From contig JANTGM010000045.1 of assembly GCA_024762925.1 (NCBI GenBank), forward strand, positions 1 through 43,299: a DNA stretch of 43,299 nucleotides, read 5' to 3'. The position numbers were made by a program, and so were the translations under genes. The notes below the pieces were generated by a model that was not told the origin of the DNA, searched no databases, and saw only the letters and a program-made list of their open reading frames with translations. Within the stretch, counting starts at the first letter, position 1. Every line of letters starts with the position of its first letter. This DNA is from Kofleriaceae bacterium. Lineage in GTDB: Bacteria; Myxococcota_A; Polyangia; Haliangiales; Haliangiaceae. Below are positions 16,904 through 25,594 of the stretch, in pieces.

Positions 16904-17344
16904 CTAACTGCGGTAGCAAGAGGCACTCATGAGCCAATTGTCGTTGATGTCAGCATCAAGATCTCGCCATGTATCCATGACGTACTCACGAAGAAGTCGC
17001 TTGTGACGTTCGGCGACGCCAATTAGCCGCACTCCGGTACTGCGAACCATGCCTGCCATTCCGATTGTGCAGTTCGGTGGTGCGTGTTTGACTTGGTCGA
17101 AGCACACCTCTCCAAGAGCCCACAAGACCTCGTCAACCTCGGGAATTTCGAACTCCATGGGGATTGTTCGTCCATGCCTGCCGCCAATTGGGCGGAGCAT
17201 GCACAATCCGTTGGCACTCAAGTCAGTCACAATCGCGTGTTGCATCGCATCTTGTTGAAATTCCGTGCAAAAAGTCTCCACGCCTATCCGCGGAGAGCTC
17301 CGTCGTCGCCCCTCATTCCAGATCGTCCCCATCATGTAGGACAT
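16904..17344 (-). CDS. PilZ-like domain protein
   Basis: A protein of about 146 residues. RRRSSPRIGVETFCTEF followed by VTDLSANGLCML matches the PilZ layout: an arginine-rich N-terminal element, then D-x-S-x-x-G. PilZ domains bind cyclic di-GMP, although the RxxxR spacing here (RRRSSPR) is only approximately conserved, so binding is not certain. The rest forms the expected barrel strands (EVLWALGEVCFD, GVRLIGV). A C-terminal helix and a cysteine-containing end follow. The frame extends upstream to a TTG at 17371; the ATG at 17344 is preferred, with two more ATGs just behind it. It is monocistronic. Confidence 0.7.
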   Translation of the reverse strand: MSYMMGTIWNEGRRRSSPRIGVETFCTEFQQDAMQHAIVTDLSANGLCMLRPIGGRHGRTIPMEFEIPEVDEVLWALGEVCFDQVKHAPPNCTIGMAGMVRSTGVRLIGVAERHKRLLREYVMDTWRDLDADINDNWLMSASCYRS

Positions 17345-17371
17345 TGTAGTATGGCTGTCTTCGATTCCCAA

Positions 17372-17848
17372 GAAAACGTCGGCGAATCTGCCAAGGCCTT
17401 TGCCAGATATGCCTGCGATATATTCTTAGATTCTGGTCGGGGTGGACTCTTTGGCGCGTGTTCGGCTATGGCGGGCGAAGGGGAGTGGCCTCCGATGTCG
17501 GCGCCAGTCGCGCGCTTCACCGTTCTGATGCTAAGAAAAAATCGTACATCAGCTGCTCTCCAGGACAATGAGCGGCTCTCAGTCCAGTGAGAGTTTCGCG
17601 CCGGCTAGCTTCGCTTCCTCGCTCACTGAATGGGGGAGCCCCAAACATGCCAGATCTGTCAACAGGAGATTGTACGGAGAAGCCAAATCGTTAGCGCCAA
17701 CCAGGATTCAACCACTTGAGAATCCGACCCTGCGCCCGCAGCACATGACCCACTCCCAAGCTTCGAAAACCTTGCAATCCGGATTGCTCTCTTCCCCAAG
17801 ATTTCGATCCCAACGCTCAATGCATTTGCCACAATTGAAGGCAAGGCA
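17372..17848. other. Intergenic region upstream of ppk1
   Basis: About 480 bp without a convincing gene. Short open frames exist on both strands, but their text is low-complexity or arginine/serine-rich and no family is recognisable. The notable element is the 14-bp palindrome at 17774-17787, listed separately. The region may carry the ppk1 promoter and possibly the remains of a lost gene. Confidence 0.4.
17774..17787. promoter_or_regulatory. Perfect 14-bp palindrome upstream of ppk1
   Basis: GCAATCCGGATTGC is a perfect inverted repeat 61 bp before the ppk1 start codon. Its position suits an operator for a dimeric regulator. No cognate regulator can be named from the window. Confidence 0.35.
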
Positions 17849-19966
17849 ATGTACGTTTCTCAGAAAGAAATCGATGCTATTCCCGTAGCTCCGAGCGAGG
17901 AAGAGGCCAATTCGGCCCGCTTCAAAGATCCCTCGCTCTATTTCAATCGCGAGCTGAGCCTGCTCGAATTCAATCGCCGAGTGTTCGAGCAAGCTGCGGA
18001 TACCACCGTTCCGCTTCTGGAGCGCCTGCGATTTCTCTGCATCGCCAGTTCAAACTTGGACGAGTTCTTTGAGATTCGTGTCGCTGGGCTCAAAAAGCAT
18101 GTGGAGCTTGGCACTGCCTACTCCCCTGCAGATAGGAAGACTGCAAGCGAAGTTATTCGTGAGATTCATGCCAGTGCGGGGGCCTTGGTCGAGGCCCAGT
18201 ACCAGTTGCTCAACCGCGATCTTCTACCAGCACTTGCCGAGCAAGACATCCATTTTCTCAAACGCGATATCTGGAGCGCGAAGCAGCGCGAGTGGATTCG
18301 CACATACTTTGAGACGCAAGTGCTACCGATCCTCAGTCCGATTCGACTCGATCCTTCGCATCCCTTTCCAAGGGTTCTCAACAAGGCGCTTCACTACATT
18401 GTAACACTCGATGGCATTGATGCCTTTGGCCAAGCAGGTGGGCGATCGGTTCTACAAGCGCCAAGGGTCCTGCCTCGCTTCATTCGACTGCCCGATGAGG
18501 TTTGTGAAGGTGGCGACAATTTCGTCTTTCTCACTTCGATCATTCATGCCCATGTGGAAGCGCTATTTCCCGGCATGGAGGTGACGGGTTGCCATCAGTT
18601 TCGCGTCACTCGAGATTCGGATCTCATGGTCGATGAAGAAGAAATCGACGACCTCAAGGCAGCGCTAGAGGGAGAGCTAAACTCACGGCGATTTGGTGGA
18701 GCTGTGCGCCTCGAAGTGGCAAATACGTGTCCCGACGATATCGTCTCATTCCTCTTGGCGCGTTTCGACTTGGAAGACGATGACCTCTATCGCGTGCATG
18801 GACCCGTAAACTTGGCCAGGCTCATCGCTGTACCCGATCAGCTTGTTCGTTCCAATCTCAAGTACCCATCCTTTGTGCAGGGGACACCGGAGCGAGCGAG
18901 CCAAGAACGCGATCTATTTGGGCGTATCGCTGACGATGATGTGCTGGTGCATCATCCATATGAGAGTTTTTCTGTTGTGCTGGATTTTGTGCGCCAAGCA
19001 GCAAACGACCCTCAGGTGCTCGCGATCAAACAGACACTCTATAGGGCGGGCGCGGAATCTGCGCTAGAAGATCTCCTGTACGACGCCGCACTGGCTGGCA
19101 AGGAGGTGACTGTTGTCGTCGAACTGCGAGCACGATTTGACGAGGCCGCCAACATCTCGCTTGCAGAACGCCTGCAGAGCGCTGGTGCCCATGTCGTGTA
19201 CGGCGTTGTCGGCTACAAGACGCATGCAAAGATGCTCATGGTCGTGCGCCGAGAGGGAAACCGACTGCGTCGCTACGTGCACCTCGCAACAGGCAACTAC
19301 CATGCGAAGACAACGCGCATGTACACAGACTTTGGGCTCTTTACTGCAGAGCCTTCGATTTGCCAGGAAGTGCACGACATCTTCTTACTCCTCACATCGG
19401 TGAGTCAGGCGCCTAAACTCGACCAGCTTTTGTGCTCTCCATTCACGCTCTACGAAGGGTTGCTGGAGAAGATTCGCCTTGAAGGCACGAAGGCTCGCGA
19501 GGGAAAGAAGGCGCGCATCATTGCAAAGATGAACTCGCTTGTTGATCCTGGAATCATTCAAGCGCTCTATCAAGCCTCATGCGACGGCGTGGAAATCGAT
19601 CTCATCGTTCGCGGCGTTTGCTGTCTGCGTCCAGGGGTGGTTGGAGTCTCAGACAAGATTCGCGTTCGCTCGGTGGTTGGGCGTTTTCTCGAGCACACAC
19701 GGGTCTTCTACTTTGAGAATGGTGGCGTCTTCTGCTCAAGTGCCGACTGGATGCCACGCAATCTCCACAAGCGGGTCGAGGCCTGTTTTCCGATCAGAAA
19801 TCCAGAGTTGCGCGAACGTGTGATTGAAGATGGCCTCCTTAGCTACCTGAACGACAACACGCAGACTTGGCATTTGCGTGAAGATGGCAGCTACCAAAGA
19901 CCTGCGCGCCCAACCGATCAGGCCTTCTCCGCACAGAGCGATCTGCTGATGCGGCTTGGCGACTGA
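17849..19966 (+). CDS. ppk1: Polyphosphate kinase 1
   Basis: A 705-residue enzyme catalysing reversible transfer of the ATP gamma-phosphate to polyphosphate, at the usual length for the family. The N-terminal part has the PPK signatures YFNRELSLLEFNRRV and SNLDEFFEIRVAGL. The catalytic phosphohistidine is H459 in KTHAKML. ATGNYHAKTTRMYTDFG follows, and the second conserved His is H616 in RFLEH, with SSADWMPRN behind it. These are the landmarks around H435 and H592 of the E. coli enzyme. The start ATG has an AAGGC-type ribosome-binding site a few bases upstream. No exopolyphosphatase gene (ppx) lies beside it; the gene stands alone between the PilZ gene and a lipoprotein. Confidence 0.97.
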   Translation: MYVSQKEIDAIPVAPSEEEANSARFKDPSLYFNRELSLLEFNRRVFEQAADTTVPLLERLRFLCIASSNLDEFFEIRVAGLKKHVELGTAYSPADRKTASEVIREIHASAGALVEAQYQLLNRDLLPALAEQDIHFLKRDIWSAKQREWIRTYFETQVLPILSPIRLDPSHPFPRVLNKALHYIVTLDGIDAFGQAGGRSVLQAPRVLPRFIRLPDEVCEGGDNFVFLTSIIHAHVEALFPGMEVTGCHQFRVTRDSDLMVDEEEIDDLKAALEGELNSRRFGGAVRLEVANTCPDDIVSFLLARFDLEDDDLYRVHGPVNLARLIAVPDQLVRSNLKYPSFVQGTPERASQERDLFGRIADDDVLVHHPYESFSVVLDFVRQAANDPQVLAIKQTLYRAGAESALEDLLYDAALAGKEVTVVVELRARFDEAANISLAERLQSAGAHVVYGVVGYKTHAKMLMVVRREGNRLRRYVHLATGNYHAKTTRMYTDFGLFTAEPSICQEVHDIFLLLTSVSQAPKLDQLLCSPFTLYEGLLEKIRLEGTKAREGKKARIIAKMNSLVDPGIIQALYQASCDGVEIDLIVRGVCCLRPGVVGVSDKIRVRSVVGRFLEHTRVFYFENGGVFCSSADWMPRNLHKRVEACFPIRNPELRERVIEDGLLSYLNDNTQTWHLREDGSYQRPARPTDQAFSAQSDLLMRLGD

Positions 19967-20079
19967 GGCATCTTGGAAGGGCGCCCCAAGACGGTTCGAA
20001 AAAAATCGTATCTTTTCCTGTAAGTCAGCAAGCGCTCGATCGTTAGCGTTGGCAGACAACCAACAAAGGGATACTGACT

Positions 20080-20460
20080 ATGCGACCCATATTTCTTAGC
20101 CTGCTCTTCGTTCTTTCTGCTGCCTGTGGTGGCAGTGATGGCAAGGGAGACACCTCAAACTCCAAGACCGTGGATCTCGGCAGTGAGACCACGAATGACT
20201 GTGCCCAGGAAATCGCGTTGGAATGCGCGGAAGGGACCACCGATGGATGCGGACTCATCGATGAGTCCGGCACAGCGCTGACGTTGGCACACATCTGTGT
20301 GCAAGCCACTGAGACGCATAGCCAGCCTCCGTGCGAGCAAGAAATCGCCCGAGTCTGCGAAGAGGGATTCATCGACGCCTGCCTGCTCATGCCCGCCGCG
20401 GCCGCTACGCATGTGTGCGTTGTTCAGCCAGAATCGAGCGAGCCCTCTATCGGCGAGTAA
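20080..20460 (+). CDS. Small lipoprotein with a duplicated cysteine domain
   Basis: A 126-residue exported lipoprotein; the lipobox LSAAC gives lipidation at C16. After a polar linker the mature chain has two copies of a ~35-residue unit: CAQEIALECAEGTTDGCGL and later CEQEIARVCEEGFIDACLL, each followed by a histidine and a further Cys (AHICV, THVCV). Four cysteines per unit could make disulphides or bind metal. The family was not recognised and the function is unknown. AAGGGA eleven bases before the ATG serves as ribosome-binding site. Confidence 0.75.
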   Translation: MRPIFLSLLFVLSAACGGSDGKGDTSNSKTVDLGSETTNDCAQEIALECAEGTTDGCGLIDESGTALTLAHICVQATETHSQPPCEQEIARVCEEGFIDACLLMPAAAATHVCVVQPESSEPSIGE

Positions 20461-20577
20461 CATGTCGCGCTCTCGGTCATCGGAATTCTTCTGGTGACCG
20501 CAGAGCGGCTCTCAAGCTCTACTTGCGATAGACTCGCAGCGTCGGTTGTGAGTTGCATGAGCGACTTGGAGAGCCCA

Positions 20578-20949
20578 ATGAATGACGAAACTACACACAC
20601 ACATCACGCGATTGATTACATCGAAATCACGGTGACAGACATCGCCACGGCCAAAGATTTCTACGGAAGTGCCTTTGGTTGGCAATTCAACGACTACGGG
20701 CCAGACTATGCGGGCATCAAAGGCGCGCATCGAGAGGTCGGGGGCCTTGCAAGAGGCGAGACCGCGCCTGGTGGAGCGTTGGTTGTGTTGTTCTCCGAGC
20801 AGCTCGACAAGACGCTAGATGCGGTGCGCAATGCCGGCGGAACCATCACAAAAGAGCCATTTACATTCCCGGGTGGACAGCGGTTTCACTTCTCGGATCC
20901 CAGCGGCAACGAACTCGCTGTTTGGACACCTGCTACTGAGATCCTCTAG
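20578..20949 (+). CDS. VOC-superfamily (glyoxalase-like) protein
   Basis: A 123-residue protein of the vicinal oxygen chelate fold. It opens with IDYIEITVTDIATAKDFYGSAFGW, the classic start, and ends with FHFSDPSGNELAVW, the usual second metal-binding half. The pattern resembles the PhnB/glyoxalase-like subset whose enzymatic role is often unknown; candidate metal ligands are an E near the start and the E in NELAVW. The GTG at 20494 is in frame, but the ATG at 20578 has GGAGA five to six bases upstream and fits the family start. It is probably cytosolic. Confidence 0.85.
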   Translation: MNDETTHTHHAIDYIEITVTDIATAKDFYGSAFGWQFNDYGPDYAGIKGAHREVGGLARGETAPGGALVVLFSEQLDKTLDAVRNAGGTITKEPFTFPGGQRFHFSDPSGNELAVWTPATEIL

Positions 20950-20958
20950 TGTCTAGAG
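20944..20958. terminator. Candidate hairpin at the end of the VOC gene
   Basis: CTCTAG-TGT-CTAGAG is a perfect 6-bp inverted repeat that includes the stop codon. No U tract follows. It is weak as a terminator. Confidence 0.25.
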
Positions 20959-21155
20959 CGTATCTCAGAACCTCTTCGGTCGTCTGAGTCCCGATCTGCC
21001 GCGCATCTCGGCGTCGCAAAACCTTGCCGTAGAGCCACTATGCCTGCGCTCCGGCTCGTGGACCTGCCCTCAGCTCGGGCCCTCATACTCGGTCAGTATG
21101 TCTAGTACATTCTCTGTACAGTGGATGGCGTAGTGTTGGCCTCCATACCAGCGAA
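20950..21155. other. Non-coding region rich in inverted repeats
   Basis: About 206 bp with no gene. It contains several inverted repeats: CATAC-N7-GTATG (21084-21100), GTACA-N5-TGTAC (21105-21119), and CTCAG/CTGAG arms around 20974-20998. The last pairs lie 37-72 bp before the start of the MASE1 kinase gene and could be operators; the whole block could instead be a dispersed repeat. Confidence 0.4.
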
Positions 21156-23258
21156 TTGCGGTATAACGATTGTGTGGCAGTGAATGTATCCAGAGCGAGC
21201 AAGCTGGCACTGCGAATCATTCTCTTTGCCATAGCGTACTTTGTGACTGGCCGCCTTGGGCTGGAGTTCGCTGTTCTACAAGAAAACGTAACGCTAATCT
21301 GGCCACCCACCGGACTATCAATCGGAGCCTTGGTGCTCTTTGGTCCTCGTCTCGCTGTGGGTGTTGCGATTGGCGCATTCGCTCTCAACGCGAGCTTGCA
21401 CTCACCGCTTCTGGCATCGGCTGCAATCGCAGTTGGCAACACGCTTGAAGCACTCACTGGTTGGGCCCTTCTCCGTTGGTTTCGCTTTGACGCATCGCTA
21501 TCCCGAATGCGCGATGTTCTGCGACTGCTCTTGTCTGTCCTAGTGGCTTCTTCTGTTGCTTCCCTTGTGGGGGTGGCTTCTCTTGTTCAAAGTGGCCTCC
21601 TCGATAGTTCGGCCTTTGCGCCCGTGTGGCTGCAGTGGTGGGCTGGCGATGCGGCTGGTGGTGTCATCGTCACACCCCTTGTCACCGTTGCTGCAAAAGG
21701 GGCGCCCAACTGGCGTTCGCTCTACAGCCGATTCGAGTCGTGGTTTGTGATTGCTCTTCTCGTCGGAGGCTCGAGCCTGGCCTTCCTGCTCAACATCGGC
21801 GGCCTTGTGGAACGAGCGCTTCCGCTGGGCATGTTGGTGGTCTTGGTGTGGGCTGGCCTTCGTCTCGGCCCCCGAGGTGCAGTGATCGCAGGAGCTGTAA
21901 CATCCATCATTGCCGTGATTGGCACAGGTCGCGGTCTTGGACCATTTGCCGATGCTGATATGAGTTCGCGAATTCTCGCGCTCTGGTCCTATGTCATTAC
22001 CAACGGGGCGTTGGCGGTGGTATTGGCAGCGGCGGTCGCCGAACGAGAAGCAGCTCTTTCGCGGTTGCTGGAAGCGGAGCGTGCTGCCCGCGCACTAGAG
22101 CAGCAGATGCAGCACGTTCAGAGACTCGAGAGTTTGGGAGTGCTTGCGGGCGGTGTTGCTCATGACTTCAACAACCTGCTAACAGCCGTTCGCGGAAACG
22201 CGAATCTCATCGATCTCGTTCGAACCGATGAGGAGCGGTCGGAATGCGTCCGTCAAATCGATCTCGCCGCCATACGCGCCTCAGAACTTTGCCAACAGCT
22301 CCTCGCGTATTCGGGAAAGGCGCGCCCTCGGATCGAGATCGTAAACCTAGAAACCATGACGAATGAGATAGGAGCGTTACTGAGCACAACCCTCGACAAG
22401 AATGTAACGCTCAAACTCGATTTCGATGACTCTGTTCCGAACGTCGCTGGCGACCCAGCACTCTTACAGCAAATCCTCTTGAACCTTCTAATGAACGCGT
22501 CGGAGTCATTGGGAGACGTCCAGGGGACGGTGTCAGTCTCAACCAAGCGCATCACCTGTGACCGAGCCTATCTCGACTCGACATTCTTGCCATCAGACAT
22601 TCCCGCAGGTGACTACGTTGGGCTCATCGTTGAAGATGATGGTTGCGGCATGTCGGAAGAAACGTTGCAGCACGTATTTGACCCGTTCTTTTCTACAAAA
22701 TTCACGGGGCGCGGCCTTGGCCTTGCTGCCGTTATTGGAGTGGTCCGGACACATGGTGGCGCAATCAAGGTGACCTCAGAAGTATCCCGAGGTAGTCGGT
22801 TCGTGGTGTTGTTGCCAGAGGCCGAATCAACCGCCGATGAAAGCGTTGAAACGCAGGATTCCGTGCCACCAGTTTCAGGCCGATGGTTGGTGGTCGACGA
22901 TGAAGAGGATGTTCGTCGCGTGACGAAACAAACCTTGCGCTCACTTGGGGCCGAGGTCGTGGAAGCCGCCAACGGAGGAGAGGCCAAGGAAAAACTCGCA
23001 GAGGAACTAGACTCATTGGAAGGCATGCTAATTGACCTCACAATGCCTGGAATGAGCGGCATTGAGGTAATCACACAGGTTCGCGCAAAGTGGCCGACCC
23101 TGCCTATCGTGCTCATGAGCGGGTACCCGAGCGCCGACCAGGCATCGTCCGATGTGGTGTTTCTCGCCAAGCCCTTTAGTCCTGAAGAACTCGCGCGTGC
23201 CCTGGATGCTGCTCAGAAAAGCACCAAGAAGCGGTTCCCGGCAGCTGAGGCTTCGTGA
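21156..23258 (+). CDS. MASE1-domain hybrid sensor histidine kinase with C-terminal receiver
   Basis: A 700-residue membrane signalling protein. Residues about 15-295 carry eight or so hydrophobic segments with the MASE1 text VTLIWPPTGLSIGALVLFG. A short coiled coil (residues about 300-325) leads to the kinase core: phosphorylated H336 in GGVAHDFNNLLTAVRGNA, the N-box, DDGCGMSEE, and FSTKFTGRGLGLAAV. The receiver domain follows, with DDE near 587 and phosphoacceptor D627 (MLIDLTMPG), then KPF with the conserved Lys. The H-box with FNN is typical of the hybrid family that ends in a receiver. There is no ATG near the N-terminus: a TTG at 21156 or GTGs at 21174 and 21180 must be used, so the start is uncertain. 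The signal is unknown. Confidence 0.9.
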   Translation: MRYNDCVAVNVSRASKLALRIILFAIAYFVTGRLGLEFAVLQENVTLIWPPTGLSIGALVLFGPRLAVGVAIGAFALNASLHSPLLASAAIAVGNTLEALTGWALLRWFRFDASLSRMRDVLRLLLSVLVASSVASLVGVASLVQSGLLDSSAFAPVWLQWWAGDAAGGVIVTPLVTVAAKGAPNWRSLYSRFESWFVIALLVGGSSLAFLLNIGGLVERALPLGMLVVLVWAGLRLGPRGAVIAGAVTSIIAVIGTGRGLGPFADADMSSRILALWSYVITNGALAVVLAAAVAEREAALSRLLEAERAARALEQQMQHVQRLESLGVLAGGVAHDFNNLLTAVRGNANLIDLVRTDEERSECVRQIDLAAIRASELCQQLLAYSGKARPRIEIVNLETMTNEIGALLSTTLDKNVTLKLDFDDSVPNVAGDPALLQQILLNLLMNASESLGDVQGTVSVSTKRITCDRAYLDSTFLPSDIPAGDYVGLIVEDDGCGMSEETLQHVFDPFFSTKFTGRGLGLAAVIGVVRTHGGAIKVTSEVSRGSRFVVLLPEAESTADESVETQDSVPPVSGRWLVVDDEEDVRRVTKQTLRSLGAEVVEAANGGEAKEKLAEELDSLEGMLIDLTMPGMSGIEVITQVRAKWPTLPIVLMSGYPSADQASSDVVFLAKPFSPEELARALDAAQKSTKKRFPAAEAS

Positions 23259-23440
23259 TAGGACACATGTCCCGTGTGGTCGTGCTTTGCTGACGCCATC
23301 AATGCGCGAGATGCTCTGGGAACACAGGGCGGTTCGCCTTCGCTCGTGGCGTCGAACTGGGTGGTAGATGCTGAGTTCTTGAAGACCGTGCCGGATTTGG
23401 AGGTCGGTGACGAGCTGGGCAACCGAGCGAGCCCCAAAGA

Positions 23441-23583
23441 GAAGAAGCCAACGCCACACTCAAGAGCCCTATCAATGATTTGGAACGACGTCTCTTCGCT
23501 ACATCCAACTCGCCAAAGGTCATTGTGCCAAGGCAAAGCTCAGAGACTTTGACGTCTGCAGATCCGAGATTTCGATGATTCAT
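23441..23583 (-). pseudogene. Aldo/keto reductase remnant (N-terminal fragment)
   Basis: From the ATG at 23583 the text [22 protein letters not shown] is a clear aldo/keto reductase N-terminus. The match then continues one frame over as CSEETSFQIIDRALECGV and fades after about 23441; the rest of the family (catalytic Tyr, Lys, His) is missing. A frameshift plus a large deletion makes it non-functional. Confidence 0.7.
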
Positions 23584-23630
23584 CGGAGCAATCTGGCACT
23601 GCCGACTCCCTTTGCTACCATCGATATCAA

Positions 23631-24854
23631 ATGTCAAAATTCGACGCTTACACGGTGGATTTGGTTGAGCAAGCTCGCATCGGCAAGCTCGATCCGGTGA
23701 TTGGCAGAGAGCCTGAAATGCGCAGAGCCATGCAGATACTAGGAAGGCGCACAAAGAATAACCCGGTCTTGATCGGTGAGCCGGGAGTAGGGAAGACAGC
23801 GATTGTTGAAGGGCTGGCCTCGCGCATTGCCGGTGGTGTGGTTCCCGAGAGTCTCAAGGCTAAGCGTATTCTTGCCCTCGACCTCGCGCAGCTGCTAGCC
23901 GGAACTCGTTACCGGGGCGATTTTGAAGAACGTCTGAAGGAAGTGGTTGGCGCAGTCATGACTGACCCAAACATCGTTCTCTTTATTGATGAATTGCATG
24001 CGGTCATTGGTGCAGGGGCAGGGGAGGGAGCCTTGGACGCAGGAAATATGCTCAAGCCGGCTCTGGCTCGCCGCGAGTTTTCTTGCATCGGTGCAACGAC
24101 CACGGCCGAGTACAATGCACACGTTGCGAAGGACAAGGCATTGTCTCGTCGCTTTCAGCCGGTGCGAGTCTCTGAGCCAGACTTTGAAGATGCACTCGTG
24201 ATCCTTCGCGGCACTGTTGAGCGTTACGAGTCCCATCATCGTGTGCGCATCGCTGACGCGGCGCTCATCGCTGCAGTGCAGATTTCCCGGGCTCATATTC
24301 CCGATCGGTTCTTGCCCGACAAGGCTATCGATCTCGTCGATGAAGCTGCAAGCCAACTGAAACTCGAGCTGGAAAGCGTTCCCAAGGAGATTGCTGTCGC
24401 TCAAGAGCGGCTAATCCGACTGCGGATCGAAATGAGGGCCAAAAGGTCAGAGCATGGAGAGCATTCTGCGGCCTACCAAGAGCTCAAGGTGAAGACGGAC
24501 TCTCATGAGAGACGTGTGGAGTGGCTCAATACCGAGTGGGAAAGCCAGCGGCGAACCGTGTCTCGCATTCGCGAGCTCTTGGCAGAAGAGGAGAGCCTTC
24601 GCACCGAAGAAGAGCAAGCGAGACGGAGTGGTGAGCTCGACACAGCTGCGCACCTGGCCTATGTCGAGCTACCGAAAGTGAGCCTACGTGTCGAGATGCT
24701 CGAGACAGAGCTCAGTGCTGCGTCTGAGGGGAAAGCACTGATGCGTGACTCTGTTGGTGTTGACGATGTTATCAGTGTTGCATCGGTCTGGACAGGGCTG
24801 TGTTCCGACGAACTGCGCAGAACCGTTGCGCTGCGTGATGAAGACGTGGGTTAG
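23631..24854 (+). CDS. ClpB-like ATPase consisting only of the first AAA+ domain and middle domain
   Basis: A 407-residue protein aligned to the centre of ClpB. It starts right after the usual N-domain ([21 protein letters not shown]). Walker A is GEPGVGKT at 49-56, Walker B is VLFIDELHA near 116-124, and the arginine-finger region [12 protein letters not shown] is present. Helices from about 240 to 370 correspond to the ClpB middle (coiled-coil) domain. It stops at [10 protein letters not shown], exactly where the second AAA+ domain of ClpB would begin (there the text is RWTGIPV). No second-domain sequence follows in any frame before the TetR gene. All visible ATPase motifs are intact, so it may work as a single-ring factor; a decayed clpB is the alternative. 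Confidence 0.85.
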   Translation: MSKFDAYTVDLVEQARIGKLDPVIGREPEMRRAMQILGRRTKNNPVLIGEPGVGKTAIVEGLASRIAGGVVPESLKAKRILALDLAQLLAGTRYRGDFEERLKEVVGAVMTDPNIVLFIDELHAVIGAGAGEGALDAGNMLKPALARREFSCIGATTTAEYNAHVAKDKALSRRFQPVRVSEPDFEDALVILRGTVERYESHHRVRIADAALIAAVQISRAHIPDRFLPDKAIDLVDEAASQLKLELESVPKEIAVAQERLIRLRIEMRAKRSEHGEHSAAYQELKVKTDSHERRVEWLNTEWESQRRTVSRIRELLAEEESLRTEEEQARRSGELDTAAHLAYVELPKVSLRVEMLETELSAASEGKALMRDSVGVDDVISVASVWTGLCSDELRRTVALRDEDVG

Positions 24855-24908
24855 GTAATATTCTTAGTCTTTGCGGCCGAGAAATACAACTGAAGTCGAG
24901 AGCCGCCA

Positions 24909-25511
24909 CTAAGAAGAAATTGCGTGGCGTGCGAGAAATGTCGCAATGACTTCGTCAATGAGGCGTTCGCGCATGTCCTCGCCAAGAGGTTCCTCAAAGA
25001 TCTGCGGCCAGAAGACCGTACCTGCGACCATGCCCCAAAAGAGCTTCGAGGCGAGGGCGGGATCGGGAACATGCAAGCGTTTGGCTCGATTGGCTTCTTC
25101 AAGCCATGTGACGAACGCAGCCTCTCCATCGCCGGCCTTCTCCATGGTTGCTCTGGCGCGTTCTGGCTGCTGGATGGCGATACCCAGGACGACTTTGACA
25201 AGAGCAAGCCACTGTGGGTCATCGACTATCGAGGTCTTTGCCTTTGCGAATGACCGCAGCTGAGATTCAAGTGGTCGATCAGGATCCCACGAGATTTGCT
25301 TGCGAGCCATGACGGCTTCGAGGAGCTTCTCGATGACCTCTTGGAAGAGGGCATCCTTACTTCTAAAGTGGTTGTAGATGGTGCGCTTAGAAGCACCGCT
25401 CACCTCGGCAATGCGATCCATGCTGGCGTTCTCAAAGCCTTCACGGCGAAAGACTTCCACAGCGCCCGCGAGAATCTCGCGGCGCTTTTGTTTTTGCCTC
25501 TCCTCACTCAT
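24909..25511 (-). CDS. TetR-family transcriptional repressor
   Basis: A 200-residue regulator. The N-terminal helix-turn-helix is typical (ILAGAVEVFRREGF, then MDRIAEVSGASKRTIYNHF, then SKDALFQEVI). The C-terminal region is the effector and dimerisation domain, with no recognisable ligand class; its DUF-like end (FWGMVAGTVFWPQI) resembles members controlling dehydrogenases or efflux. It is divergent from the SDR gene, and a 19-bp palindrome at 25533-25551 lies between them, so self-regulation and repression of the SDR gene are likely. Confidence 0.93.
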   Translation of the reverse strand: MSEERQKQKRREILAGAVEVFRREGFENASMDRIAEVSGASKRTIYNHFRSKDALFQEVIEKLLEAVMARKQISWDPDRPLESQLRSFAKAKTSIVDDPQWLALVKVVLGIAIQQPERARATMEKAGDGEAAFVTWLEEANRAKRLHVPDPALASKLFWGMVAGTVFWPQIFEEPLGEDMRERLIDEVIATFLARHAISS

Positions 25512-25514
25512 CTC

Positions 25515-25551
25515 TTGACATCATATCGGCTAACACTACACTGTGTAGTGT
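25515..25551 (+). promoter_or_regulatory. Promoter of the SDR gene overlapped by a TetR-type operator
   Basis: TTGACA (25515-25520), 16-bp spacer, TACACT (25537-25542) is a good sigma-70 promoter facing the SDR gene. The palindrome ACACTACAC-T-GTGTAGTGT (25533-25551) covers the -10 element, so a bound repressor dimer would block RNA polymerase. The site lies 22 bp upstream of the divergent tetR start. Confidence 0.75.
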
Positions 25552-25594
25552 ATCTATCAGACTGGAATAATATCAATAGCATACGGAGATATCA

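Noticed and set aside
17640-17760. tRNA-like T-arm text in the region before ppk1
   Set aside because: The resemblance is limited to a few bases; no acceptor or anticodon stem could be formed.
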